64,000 nucleotides of DNA. It comes from Terriglobia bacterium (GTDB taxonomy: Bacteria; Acidobacteriota; Terriglobia; Bryobacterales; Bryobacteraceae). Below are positions 8,421 to 15,284 of the stretch, one piece after another. The notes beneath the pieces are model-generated. The model made no database searches. It was not told where the DNA came from and saw nothing but the letters and a program-made list of their open reading frames with translations. The position numbers were made by a program, and so were the translations under genes. The DNA lies in assembly GCA_020073345.1 (NCBI GenBank), contig JAIQFI010000018.1, forward strand, positions 36,770 through 100,769, in the 5' to 3' direction. The first letter of the stretch is position 1. The number at the start of each line of letters is the position of its first letter.

Positions 8421-9086
8421 CTAGGACTCTTCGTACCAATGCCGCCAGCGCTGGCGCGACGGGAACAGGCGGATCAAAAGGATTCCGGCGATGAAGCCGC
8501 CGATGTGCGCAAAGTAGGCAATGCCACCACCGGTGTAGCTCCGTTCGCCGATGGATTCGAAGCCGTTCAGAAACTGCATCCCGAACCAGAGGAGCAAGTA
8601 AAACGGCGCGGGAATCGACAGGCGGGTAAAAAAAATGAACAGCAGAACCAAGGTGTCGATGTGCGAACGGGGAAACTTGATCAGGTAAGCGCCCATCACG
8701 CCGGCGATGGCGCCGCTGGCTCCGATGGTGGGAACGCGCGCATAGGGACTCGCGATTACCTGAACCACGGCGGCCGCCAGGCCGCACACCAAGTAGAAGA
8801 CCAGGAAGCGGCCTCCACCAATCAGGTCCTCCAGGTTGCGGCCGAAAACCCACAAAAACAGCATGTTTCCCAGTAAGTGCAGCCACCCGCCGTGGAGGAA
8901 CATGGACGTGAGCAAGGAGATCAGATGCAGATCGTCCGGCACGATGCCCCAGTTGTTGACGAACTGGTCGAGGCGGTAGTAGCTCAAGGTGTTCTGGTAC
9001 AGAAAGATGACGGTGTTGATCGCGATGAGGACGCCGGTGATAACAGTGCGCGAGTAAACCCGCTCGCTTGAGCGTAACGGGATCAT
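8421..9086 (-). CDS. Rhomboid family intramembrane serine protease
   Basis: A 221-residue membrane protein with six transmembrane helices. The catalytic serine is in GASGAIAG (Ser124), and the second catalytic residue is His194 in AHIGGF. HGGWLHLLGNM near residues 65-75 is the conserved L1/TM2 motif. Rhomboids cleave membrane-anchored substrates within the bilayer; the substrate here is unknown. The start overlaps the PfkB-kinase stop by four bases (ATGA), making it the last gene of a three-gene operon. Confidence 0.93.
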   Translation of the reverse strand: MIPLRSSERVYSRTVITGVLIAINTVIFLYQNTLSYYRLDQFVNNWGIVPDDLHLISLLTSMFLHGGWLHLLGNMLFLWVFGRNLEDLIGGGRFLVFYLVCGLAAAVVQVIASPYARVPTIGASGAIAGVMGAYLIKFPRSHIDTLVLLFIFFTRLSIPAPFYLLLWFGMQFLNGFESIGERSYTGGGIAYFAHIGGFIAGILLIRLFPSRQRWRHWYEES

Positions 9087-10030
9087 GAATTACGGGCGAA
9101 ATCGGGGTGGGAGCGGCGTTCGCCACGCTCAATCAGGTTACGCGCCTCGCCCTCCGAGGCGATTCCGCCCCGGGCTCCCAGTTGTGTACAGTTTAGAGCA
9201 GCCATGGCGTTGGAAAATTCGAGCGCGTCGCGCAGGGATGCTCCCTTGAGCACAGAATAACAGAACGCTCCGTGAAACACGTCTCCGGCGCCGGTGGTGT
9301 CGACGCAATTCACGACGAATCCGGGGGAATACACGAATCGTCCGTTTTCGCGTGCGAGCGCACCATCTGGGCCCAGAGTCATGGCGGCGACTCGCATGTT
9401 GTACTCGTTCTGGATTTGTTCGAGCGCGCGGAAGGGATCGCGTTCGCGGGTCCAGCGCTCTGGAAATTCGGTGCTGCCGACCAGGTAATCGACGCAGGCG
9501 AGCACTTTATCGAAGCCCGGATAGACGTTATCGACATCCACGCTGACGGGGATAGCGTGGTCGCGTGCGATGCGGGCCGCACGCGCGACGGCGGCAGTAT
9601 CGTGCCCGTCCACATGCAGCATGCGGGCGCAGGTAATCTTTTCCGGAGTGATATGGGCCGGATCGATGGTCAAGCATTCCGGGCGATGCCAGAAGATAGT
9701 GCGCTCGCCGGTGGACTGGTCGATGACGATGTAGGCGCTCTGGTTGGGGCAGCCGGCGCGGATTTCGACATCGTCGAGGTTGAGACCGGCTTCGCGAAGG
9801 CTAGCCATCTGGATGCGGCCGCGTTCGTCGTCGCCGACCGCGCCGATGTACTTGGTCCGCAGGCCCAGCTTGCCGCAGGTTGTAAGCGCGGTAGCCACCT
9901 GGCCGCCGGGGCTGACGATTTCGCGCTCGAAGGCGACCTTGCCGCCGTGCTCCGGGTATTTCGAAACCAGCAGAAGCGTATCGGTGGCGTTGAGGCCCAC
10001 TCCGACCAGATCGAAGGCGGGCGTTGTCAC
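9083..10030 (-). CDS. PfkB family carbohydrate kinase
   Basis: A 315-residue ribokinase-fold kinase. The N-terminal signature region includes GGQVATALTTCGKLG, and the C-terminal signature DTTGAGDVFHGAF carries the catalytic Asp and anion hole. The substrate (sugar, nucleoside or other) cannot be assigned from sequence alone. It starts at GTG 10030, overlapping the stop of the upstream hydrolase (GTGA), and its stop overlaps the rhomboid start, so translation of all three genes is likely coupled. Confidence 0.9.
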   Translation of the reverse strand: MTTPAFDLVGVGLNATDTLLLVSKYPEHGGKVAFEREIVSPGGQVATALTTCGKLGLRTKYIGAVGDDERGRIQMASLREAGLNLDDVEIRAGCPNQSAYIVIDQSTGERTIFWHRPECLTIDPAHITPEKITCARMLHVDGHDTAAVARAARIARDHAIPVSVDVDNVYPGFDKVLACVDYLVGSTEFPERWTRERDPFRALEQIQNEYNMRVAAMTLGPDGALARENGRFVYSPGFVVNCVDTTGAGDVFHGAFCYSVLKGASLRDALEFSNAMAALNCTQLGARGGIASEGEARNLIERGERRSHPDFARNS

Positions 10031-11706
10031 GGATTGTTGATCGCGCTGAGGATGGTATCGATCAGCAGGCCGTGGTCCTGCACCAGACTAATGACTTCCG
10101 AAATATGATTCTCGCCGGGAACGTAGAGCAAGCGGGCCGCAACAAAGTTCTTCTTGAGGGTCAAAACAAAATCGCGAGCCTGTCTGGGCAGGCCGAAATA
10201 ATCGTACTGGCAGTAGCTGATCAGGAAGGGCGGCGCGCCGGAATGGGCGTGGATAACAGGCGAGGCGTCGTGCCTGTCACCAACCGCAAGAAACGTATCC
10301 AGATGATCCACGTCGTACATGCCGCTCATGGCGATGACGCTGTGAATGGCGGTGCGGTCGAGATCGACCTTCTTCAGATACTTTTCGTCGAGCGCCAGGA
10401 GTGCAGCCAGGTGAGCTCCGGCCGAGTGCCCGCTGAGATAAATGCGCGCCGGATCGCCGCCACGCTCCGCGATGTTCCGAGCCACCCAGGCGAACGCCGC
10501 GGCGACGTCCTCGACCTGCGCGGGATGAGGGTTCTGCGGCATCAGCCGGTAACTGGGGATCGCAACTCCGACGCCGACCCGCGCGAGACGATCGCCCAGG
10601 GCCTGGTACACGGAGCGGTCGCCGGTTCTCCAAGACCCGCCGTGCACGAACACCAGCACCGGGAAGTTCTTTTTGCCACGGGGCAGATACAGATCGAGCT
10701 TGTGCTTTTCGGCATCGGCAGGCGCGCCGTCCGTGTAAGAGATGCCGGCCTGCACGTCCACGTTGGAGGAAGTCTGCGCGGCGGGCAGGGTTATGTTAGC
10801 GGGAGGACCAACGAATATCGGATTGGTGACGATCCAAGGGCGTTCCTCGCCGTCGATAGAAAGCAGTGCTTCGAGACGGTAAGCGCCCATGTCGCGCACG
10901 ATGTAGTCGAGCTTCGAGTCGTGAGATTCGGCGACCACCATGTTGTCGCGCAGCAGGCGAATGGTGGCGGGGACGGGAAGCCTCGCGTTGATGGTGACCG
11001 TACCGGTCAAAGGATTGTGCGCCACGGAGTCACCGATCTCAAACACGCCGAAGTAACTTTGCGCAATGAAAGCCATGCCGGTGGGATCGCACAGCCAGTC
11101 ATGAGCCACGTAGGCGTGTCCGGCGGCGAGCGAGGCGCGGATCGCGGATTCGGTCAGTTCGGTGGCCAGGATGTGAGTGGTCGCGTGGCGAAAGGCCGCG
11201 GTATAGGCATCGGTCAGGTCCTTGCCAGCCTTCCCCGGGGGAAGATGCGTCCGCGCGAAAATTACGGATTGGACGGGCGGCGGCTGCGCTATCGAGTGGG
11301 CATCCGAACCGAAGGCTTCATCGGGGCGCTGTTTGAACTTCGAAGGTAAACGCTGCGCATCTTCTTCCTGAGGCGAGCCGAAGATGTCGGTGCCCTTGAA
11401 ATCGGTGTCGGGCGCATGCAGGAAGAGGACTCCGTCGCGCGTACCCTCGGTGGCGGCGCCGAAGACCACCTGAACGCCGGCGTTATGCGCGGGCTGCAGA
11501 AGTATCTGTTGGGCGGCGGGCTCGGGAATGAAGACCGCCCGATAGTCCTGATAGACTCCTTCGGCCAAGAGGCTGGCGCGAGTCTTCTTCCATTCGACGA
11601 TCTGTGAGTGGACGGCTTCCAGACGGTCGTCCTTCAGGCGCTCCGTGGGCGTGCGGGCGGAAGCGGCACAGCACAACGCGATACTGATCAGGACAGCGAC
11701 TCGCAC
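10027..11706 (-). CDS. Secreted fusion of a degenerate PHP-like domain and a BD-FAE-type alpha/beta hydrolase
   Basis: About 559 residues starting at GTG 11706, with a signal peptide (residues 1-17). Residues 55-220 resemble a PHP-type metal hydrolase remnant: they keep GSDAHS (133-138) and YVAHDWLCDPTG, but not the opening His cluster. A beta-rich stretch follows, then an esterase domain with oxyanion motif HGGSW (355-359), nucleophile GHSAGAH (Ser428) and a late His in GENHISE near residue 535. This suggests a secreted esterase acting on small or polysaccharide esters. It is first in the operon with the PfkB kinase and rhomboid. Confidence 0.82.
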   Translation of the reverse strand: MRVAVLISIALCCAASARTPTERLKDDRLEAVHSQIVEWKKTRASLLAEGVYQDYRAVFIPEPAAQQILLQPAHNAGVQVVFGAATEGTRDGVLFLHAPDTDFKGTDIFGSPQEEDAQRLPSKFKQRPDEAFGSDAHSIAQPPPVQSVIFARTHLPPGKAGKDLTDAYTAAFRHATTHILATELTESAIRASLAAGHAYVAHDWLCDPTGMAFIAQSYFGVFEIGDSVAHNPLTGTVTINARLPVPATIRLLRDNMVVAESHDSKLDYIVRDMGAYRLEALLSIDGEERPWIVTNPIFVGPPANITLPAAQTSSNVDVQAGISYTDGAPADAEKHKLDLYLPRGKKNFPVLVFVHGGSWRTGDRSVYQALGDRLARVGVGVAIPSYRLMPQNPHPAQVEDVAAAFAWVARNIAERGGDPARIYLSGHSAGAHLAALLALDEKYLKKVDLDRTAIHSVIAMSGMYDVDHLDTFLAVGDRHDASPVIHAHSGAPPFLISYCQYDYFGLPRQARDFVLTLKKNFVAARLLYVPGENHISEVISLVQDHGLLIDTILSAINNP

Positions 11707-11730
11707 GATTCCATTCTAGACTGGTCCAGT

Positions 11731-12519
11731 TTAAATGCCGTGGAGCATGCCGCCGTCAACCTGGAGGCTGGCCCCAGTGATATAGCCGGCGGCGTCGGAC
11801 AGGAGAAACACGGCGGCTGCGGCGAACTCTTCGGGATCGCCGTAGCGGGCCATCGGGATGGTGGCGAAAATGCGGCTCTGCTGTTCGGGGACGGTGATGC
11901 CGGAGCGCTGGGCGTTGTCTTGGTCGATTTCCTTGACGCGGTCGGTATCGATGCGCCCAGGAATTAGCTGGTTCACGCGAATCTTGTGGGGTGCGAGCTC
12001 GTTGGCAAGGATTTTCGAGAGCGCTGACACTGACGTTCGCATCACCGTGGAGAGCGCGAGATTGCCAATGGGCTCTCTGACGGCCGACGAAGTCGGCAGC
12101 AAAATGGACCCGCCGCCGCGCGCCGTCATCGACGGCACGGCCAAGCGGATCATGCGTACGGCGCTCAACAACAGCAATTCGAACGCACCTTGCCAAGCGG
12201 CATCGTCGAATTTGAGAACGGGACCTGGCGGTGGGCCGCCCGAATTCGTGTAGAGCAGATCGACGCCGCCAAAACGGTCGATTGTTTCATGGTGCCAATT
12301 CGTGAGCGCGTCGGCGGAACGGACGTCGGCAGCCAGGGCGAGGACGTCGGCTCCGGTTTCCGTTCGGATCTTCTCAGCGGCGGCTGTAGCGGCCTCGGGG
12401 CTACGCGAGGACAAGGAAACTTTTGCACCTTCGCGGGCCAGGGCGCGGGCCACCGCGAATCCGAGGCCGCGGCTGGCGCCGGCGACCATGGCAACTTTGT
12501 TCGTGAGACCGAGGTTCAT
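11731..12519 (-). CDS. SDR family protein lacking the catalytic Tyr-Lys pair
   Basis: A 262-residue Rossmann protein with the cofactor motif AGASRGLG (residues 13-20) and a normal FabG-like C-terminus (GASLQVDGG). In the active-site region SSAVREPIGNLALSTVMR, the position of the catalytic Tyr is Ser157 and that of the Lys is Arg161, judged by alignment to FabG over the following SALSKILANELAP. It resembles the BKR-like SDR subgroup known to lack the perfect catalytic tetrad. It may bind NAD(P)H without ketoreductase chemistry, or use other residues. It is divergent from the chromate transporter genes. Confidence 0.85.
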   Translation of the reverse strand: MNLGLTNKVAMVAGASRGLGFAVARALAREGAKVSLSSRSPEAATAAAEKIRTETGADVLALAADVRSADALTNWHHETIDRFGGVDLLYTNSGGPPPGPVLKFDDAAWQGAFELLLLSAVRMIRLAVPSMTARGGGSILLPTSSAVREPIGNLALSTVMRTSVSALSKILANELAPHKIRVNQLIPGRIDTDRVKEIDQDNAQRSGITVPEQQSRIFATIPMARYGDPEEFAAAAVFLLSDAAGYITGASLQVDGGMLHGI

Positions 12520-12551
12520 GAGGAATATTCGATTGTACGAGAATTAGTAGT

Positions 12552-13133
12552 TTGAATCCGCAAGGTTTGAATAAAGAAAGCCCCGCTCCCTCGGTTAAGA
12601 AGCTCACGGAAATCTTCTTCCGCATCGGCAACACCACGTTTGGAGGCGGATACGTGACCATCGGCATGCTGGGACGCGAGCTGGTGGACACGCGGCGCTG
12701 GATCAGCGCGGAGAAGTTCGATCTGGCGTTCGCCCTGGCGCGCGTAACGCCGGGAACCAACCTGATTGCATTCTGCGCCGCCATCGGTGCGTTGATTTGC
12801 GGCGTCGCGGGAGCCGTGGCGGCAGTGGTGGCGCTGACCGCGCCCTCGTCGGTGCTGGCCGTACTGATCATGCAGGGATTCGAATCGTTTCAGGGGAACC
12901 GCATCGCGATGGCGGCCATCGGCGGAACCGTCGCGGCGGTGGCGGGCATGATGTGGGCCACCATCTGGGTGATTCTGCGGCCGCACGTGGGAGGGCTTAT
13001 ACGGAACCTACAGGTGGTACTGATCGCAGGAGGGGCGTTCGCAGCGTCGCGGATCTTCGGCATTACGCCACTGCCCATCATCCTGGCGGGCACGCTGATC
13101 GGATTCCTGTGGAAGGACGAGAAGCCCACGTGA
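12552..13133 (+). CDS. Chromate transporter family protein, first half (short CHR)
   Basis: About 193 residues from a TTG at 12552 (a second TTG at 12567 is possible; neither has a strong ribosome site). It carries the ChrA family opening LTEIFFRIGNTTFGGGYVTIGML and ITPGTN-like VTPGTNLIAF, with five to six hydrophobic helices. Full-length ChrA proteins have two homologous halves; here they are encoded as two genes, and the second starts inside the end of this one. The function may be export of chromate or another oxyanion. Confidence 0.85.
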   Translation: MNPQGLNKESPAPSVKKLTEIFFRIGNTTFGGGYVTIGMLGRELVDTRRWISAEKFDLAFALARVTPGTNLIAFCAAIGALICGVAGAVAAVVALTAPSSVLAVLIMQGFESFQGNRIAMAAIGGTVAAVAGMMWATIWVILRPHVGGLIRNLQVVLIAGGAFAASRIFGITPLPIILAGTLIGFLWKDEKPT

Positions 13134-13648
13134 ATCCGCTGGTTCTCTATCTGCTGTTGCTGAAGGCGAGTCTTACGTCGTTCAGCGGCCTGGGTTCGCT
13201 TCCGATGGTGCGGAACGATTTCGTGGTGGAGCGCCATCTGCTCACCGATCACCAGCTGAACATGGCCGTGGTGGCGGGACGCACCGGGCCCGGACCGTAC
13301 GGTCTTTACCTGGTGTGCGTCGCGTATGCCGTGGGAGGCTTCCCCGGGGCGATCATGGGCTTCCTTGCTCTGATCACGCCGGCGTTTCTGGTGATCCCGC
13401 TGATGCGCTGGATCGGAGCGCGGGCCGATATCCCGCGCGTCCGGAGCGCGATTCGGGGATTACTGCTGGCCAGCGCCGGTCTGCTGCTCTCTTCTTCAGT
13501 ACCGCTCACGGTGGATGCGTACACAGGTCTCTTCTCCGCACTGCTGATGGTGGCGAGCTTCGCAGTGCTCACATTCACGCGCATCGATTCGGCATGGCTA
13601 ATCCTGGGGGCGGCCGGCGCGGGGTTAGCCGCGAGTCTGTTTCATTAG
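13130..13648 (+). CDS. Chromate transporter family protein, second half (short CHR)
   Basis: About 172 residues from the GTG at 13130, overlapping the stop of the first half by four bases (GTGA). It is mostly hydrophobic. The opening LLLKASLTSFSGLGSLPMVRND matches the second CHR domain, and GRTGPGPYGLY takes the place of the usual PGP motif. The two short CHR proteins probably work as a heterodimer equivalent to one long ChrA. Confidence 0.83.
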   Translation: MNPLVLYLLLLKASLTSFSGLGSLPMVRNDFVVERHLLTDHQLNMAVVAGRTGPGPYGLYLVCVAYAVGGFPGAIMGFLALITPAFLVIPLMRWIGARADIPRVRSAIRGLLLASAGLLLSSSVPLTVDAYTGLFSALLMVASFAVLTFTRIDSAWLILGAAGAGLAASLFH

Positions 13649-13676
13649 GCCCAGGTGAGCGCAATGGCGCAGCCTA
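13646..13676. terminator. Hairpin in a convergent gap, possible bidirectional terminator
   Basis: TAGGC (13646-13650) pairs with GCCTA (13672-13676), with an inner GCGC/GCGC pairing. It fills the gap between the chromate transporter stop and the stop of the small membrane protein. There is no T-run, so the call is weak. Confidence 0.3.
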
Positions 13677-13940
13677 TTAGTAAGTACGCATCGCGGCCTC
13701 GTAAAGATAGAGGGCCGCTAAAGCCAAGCCGAGTATCACGGTCACGATGGTCATCGTAATTCCCCACCGGTCGATGGCGCCGATCTTGCGAAACGTCGCT
13801 ACCTGTTGAGGAATCAGACGTTCCTCGCCGGCAGCCAAGTGCAGATAGTCGTCTTCCCGCATGGTCACGAACTTCCTGTAGAGAGCCAGCGCCAGGGTTG
13901 CGAGTCCCAGGATGGCCCAAAAGATCACGAATGTAGTCAC
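13677..13940 (-). CDS. Small two-helix membrane protein, unknown
   Basis: About 87 residues from a GTG at 13940, preceded by the good ribosome site GGAGG 11 bases upstream; this decides the start over the longer open frame. It has one hydrophobic helix at each end (residues 1-22 and 58-80) around a charged loop containing REDDYLHLAAGEE. I do not recognise the family. It stands alone, between convergent chromate transporter genes and the Lys-rich peptide gene. Confidence 0.6.
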   Translation of the reverse strand: MTTFVIFWAILGLATLALALYRKFVTMREDDYLHLAAGEERLIPQQVATFRKIGAIDRWGITMTIVTVILGLALAALYLYEAAMRTY

Positions 13941-14088
13941 GGCTGTTATTACCTCCAGGCCGTTACATTCGCAATCGGAAGGCCAAGCGGGCCGCGACCG
14001 GCGTTGTGGGTAGATAAAAAACAAAGCCGCGACGGGTGTCCTTCGAGCAGGCTACCCGCGCGGCTGTTATCCGAGAATCAGCGCAAGA

Positions 14089-14301
14089 CTACTTCTTGTC
14101 CGCGTCCTTGGCCTTCTTGGCACCCTTCTTCGCGGTGTCCTTGCCGTCCTTTGCGTCAGTCTTGGCGTCGCCCTTTTTCTTGCCGCCCTTTTTCTTGGTG
14201 GTGGTTTTGGCGTCTTTGTCTTTGCCGTCCTGGGCCAGCGTAACGCCAGCAACGCCGATCGTCAGCGCCAGGGCCAGCATGATGCTCATGAGCTTCTTCA
14301 T
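14089..14301 (-). CDS. Small secreted Lys-rich low-complexity protein
   Basis: A 70-residue protein: a clear signal peptide (residues 1-23, ending GVTLAQ), then a tail built almost only of Lys, Asp, Ala, Gly and Thr (DGKDKDAKTTTKKKGGKKK and similar). The mature part is highly basic and probably disordered. An AAGGAG ribosome site sits about 11 bases before the ATG at 14301. Such tails can bind anionic polymers or the cell surface, but no function is assigned. It is monocistronic, divergent from the HU/TIR locus. Confidence 0.65.
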   Translation of the reverse strand: MKKLMSIMLALALTIGVAGVTLAQDGKDKDAKTTTKKKGGKKKGDAKTDAKDGKDTAKKGAKKAKDADKK

Positions 14302-14336
14302 TTGGGTGAGATCTCCTTCTTTCTTGGCCGAACGGC

Positions 14337-14355
14337 AAATGCCATAGCGGCATTT
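14337..14355. repeat. Perfect inverted repeat upstream of the Lys-rich peptide gene
   Basis: AAATGCC-ATAGC-GGCATTT, a 7-base stem with a 5-base loop, lies 36 bases upstream of the ATG at 14301 in the 213-base divergent gap. It could be a 5'-UTR hairpin or an operator. Apart from this, I see no clear sigma-70 promoter in the gap. Confidence 0.4.
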
Positions 14356-14514
14356 CTATGTTCACAACTGGAGATGAATAGGGCCTTAAGCACCCATTAA
14401 AATCGTTTCATTCCACGGGTTCCGGCAGGAACTTTCGGTTAACTTCTATTCGCTGAAGGTATTGCGAAAACAGCCGGGTTTGGCCCGAAGCGGCCTAGGC
14501 TACGGTAGAGGGGC

Positions 14515-14703
14515 ATGAAACAGCAAGAACTGGGGCGGGAATTGGCTCGGGAAGCCCGGCTGCCGCCGGCAGTAGCGCAGGACCGGATCGACGAACTGGT
14601 GCACCGGATCGTGAGGAAACTACGCCGCGGCCAGCGGGTGGATCTGCCGGGAGTCGGGAAGCTGGTCATCAGCGGGCGGGCGAACCGCGCGGGCCGGCGA
14701 TGA
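14515..14703 (+). CDS. Short HU-like DNA-binding protein paired with TIR gene
   Basis: A 62-residue protein resembling the N-terminal body of HU/IHF: a helix-turn-helix dimerisation part (QELGRELAREARLPPAVAQ), a second helix (RIDELVHRIVRKLRRGQ) and the first beta strands VDLPGVGKLVI. It then ends in a basic tail, without the DNA-embracing arms and last helix. HU is normally about 90 residues. Ribosome site AGAGGGG precedes the ATG. The stop overlaps the start of the HU-TIR gene (ATGA at 14700-14703), so the two products are made together and may heterodimerise through their HU-like parts. Confidence 0.72.
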   Translation: MKQQELGRELAREARLPPAVAQDRIDELVHRIVRKLRRGQRVDLPGVGKLVISGRANRAGRR

Positions 14704-15284
14704 GTCGTCGTGAACAGATCCTGGCGATTGTGCGGCGGGCGCTGGATCGCGGACAAACGGTGGAGATCGACGGCCTGGGGATGTTCCGGCCGAAGCAGCA
14801 TGGACGTGAGCGCGGCTATGAGCTAGTACCCCAAACGAAACCGCTGGTGTTCATCGCGTACGTGGAGGAGGACCTGACGCTGGCGCGGCGGCTGCGGGAC
14901 GGCATCGCCGCAGCAGGCTGTGCGACCTGGCTGGACAAAGACAAGCTGCTTCCTGGCCAAGACTGGCCTCGGGCGATCCGCCGCGCGGTAGAAATCTCAG
15001 ATGCGTTCGTGGCGTGCTTTTCACAACGCTCGATCACGAAACACGGGCACTTCCACGACGAGCTTCGGTGGGCGCTGGACTGCGCACGGCTACGCCCGCT
15101 GGAGGCGACGTTCCTGGTGCCGGTGCGGTTCGAGGCGTGTACCGTGCCCGGACGGATCGCGGAACAACTGCAGTACGTGGATCTGTTTCCGGATTGGGAG
15201 GCAGGAATGAAGAAGGTTGTGCGGGCGGTGAAAAGGGCGGGGCGAGCCGGGCGGAAACCCGGCTGCCGGTTAATTCAAGCTTAA
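14700..15284 (+). CDS. HU-like/TIR domain fusion protein
   Basis: A 194-residue protein. Residues 3-32 (REQILAIVRRALDRGQTVEI then DGLGMFRPK) repeat the helix-strand pattern of the upstream HU-like protein. Residues 49-185 are a TIR_2-type domain: box 1 VFIAYVEED (50-58), box 2 LDKDKLLPGQDW (78-89), and the helix FHDELRWALD, where Glu121 fits the position of the NAD-cleaving glutamate of enzymatic TIRs. Bacterial TIR proteins often act as NAD-degrading or signal-making effectors in phage defence; that role here is inference. The last 15 bases overlap the convergent MFS/spermidine synthase gene. Confidence 0.8.
   Translation: MSRREQILAIVRRALDRGQTVEIDGLGMFRPKQHGRERGYELVPQTKPLVFIAYVEEDLTLARRLRDGIAAAGCATWLDKDKLLPGQDWPRAIRRAVEISDAFVACFSQRSITKHGHFHDELRWALDCARLRPLEATFLVPVRFEACTVPGRIAEQLQYVDLFPDWEAGMKKVVRAVKRAGRAGRKPGCRLIQA
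15246..15263. terminator. Hairpin at the convergent HU-TIR / MFS-spermidine synthase junction
   Basis: The perfect stem GCCGGG-CGGAAA-CCCGGC lies in the last codons of the TIR gene and just beyond the stop of the opposing gene. There is no T-run. It resembles the GCAGGC-GGAA-GCCTGC hairpin at 21585-21600, also at a convergent junction. Confidence 0.35.

Noticed and set aside
10024..11349. 441-codon open frame on the plus strand
   Set aside because: It lies opposite the esterase fusion, whose minus-strand frame has a signal peptide and catalytic motifs; the plus-strand translation is low complexity and resembles no family.
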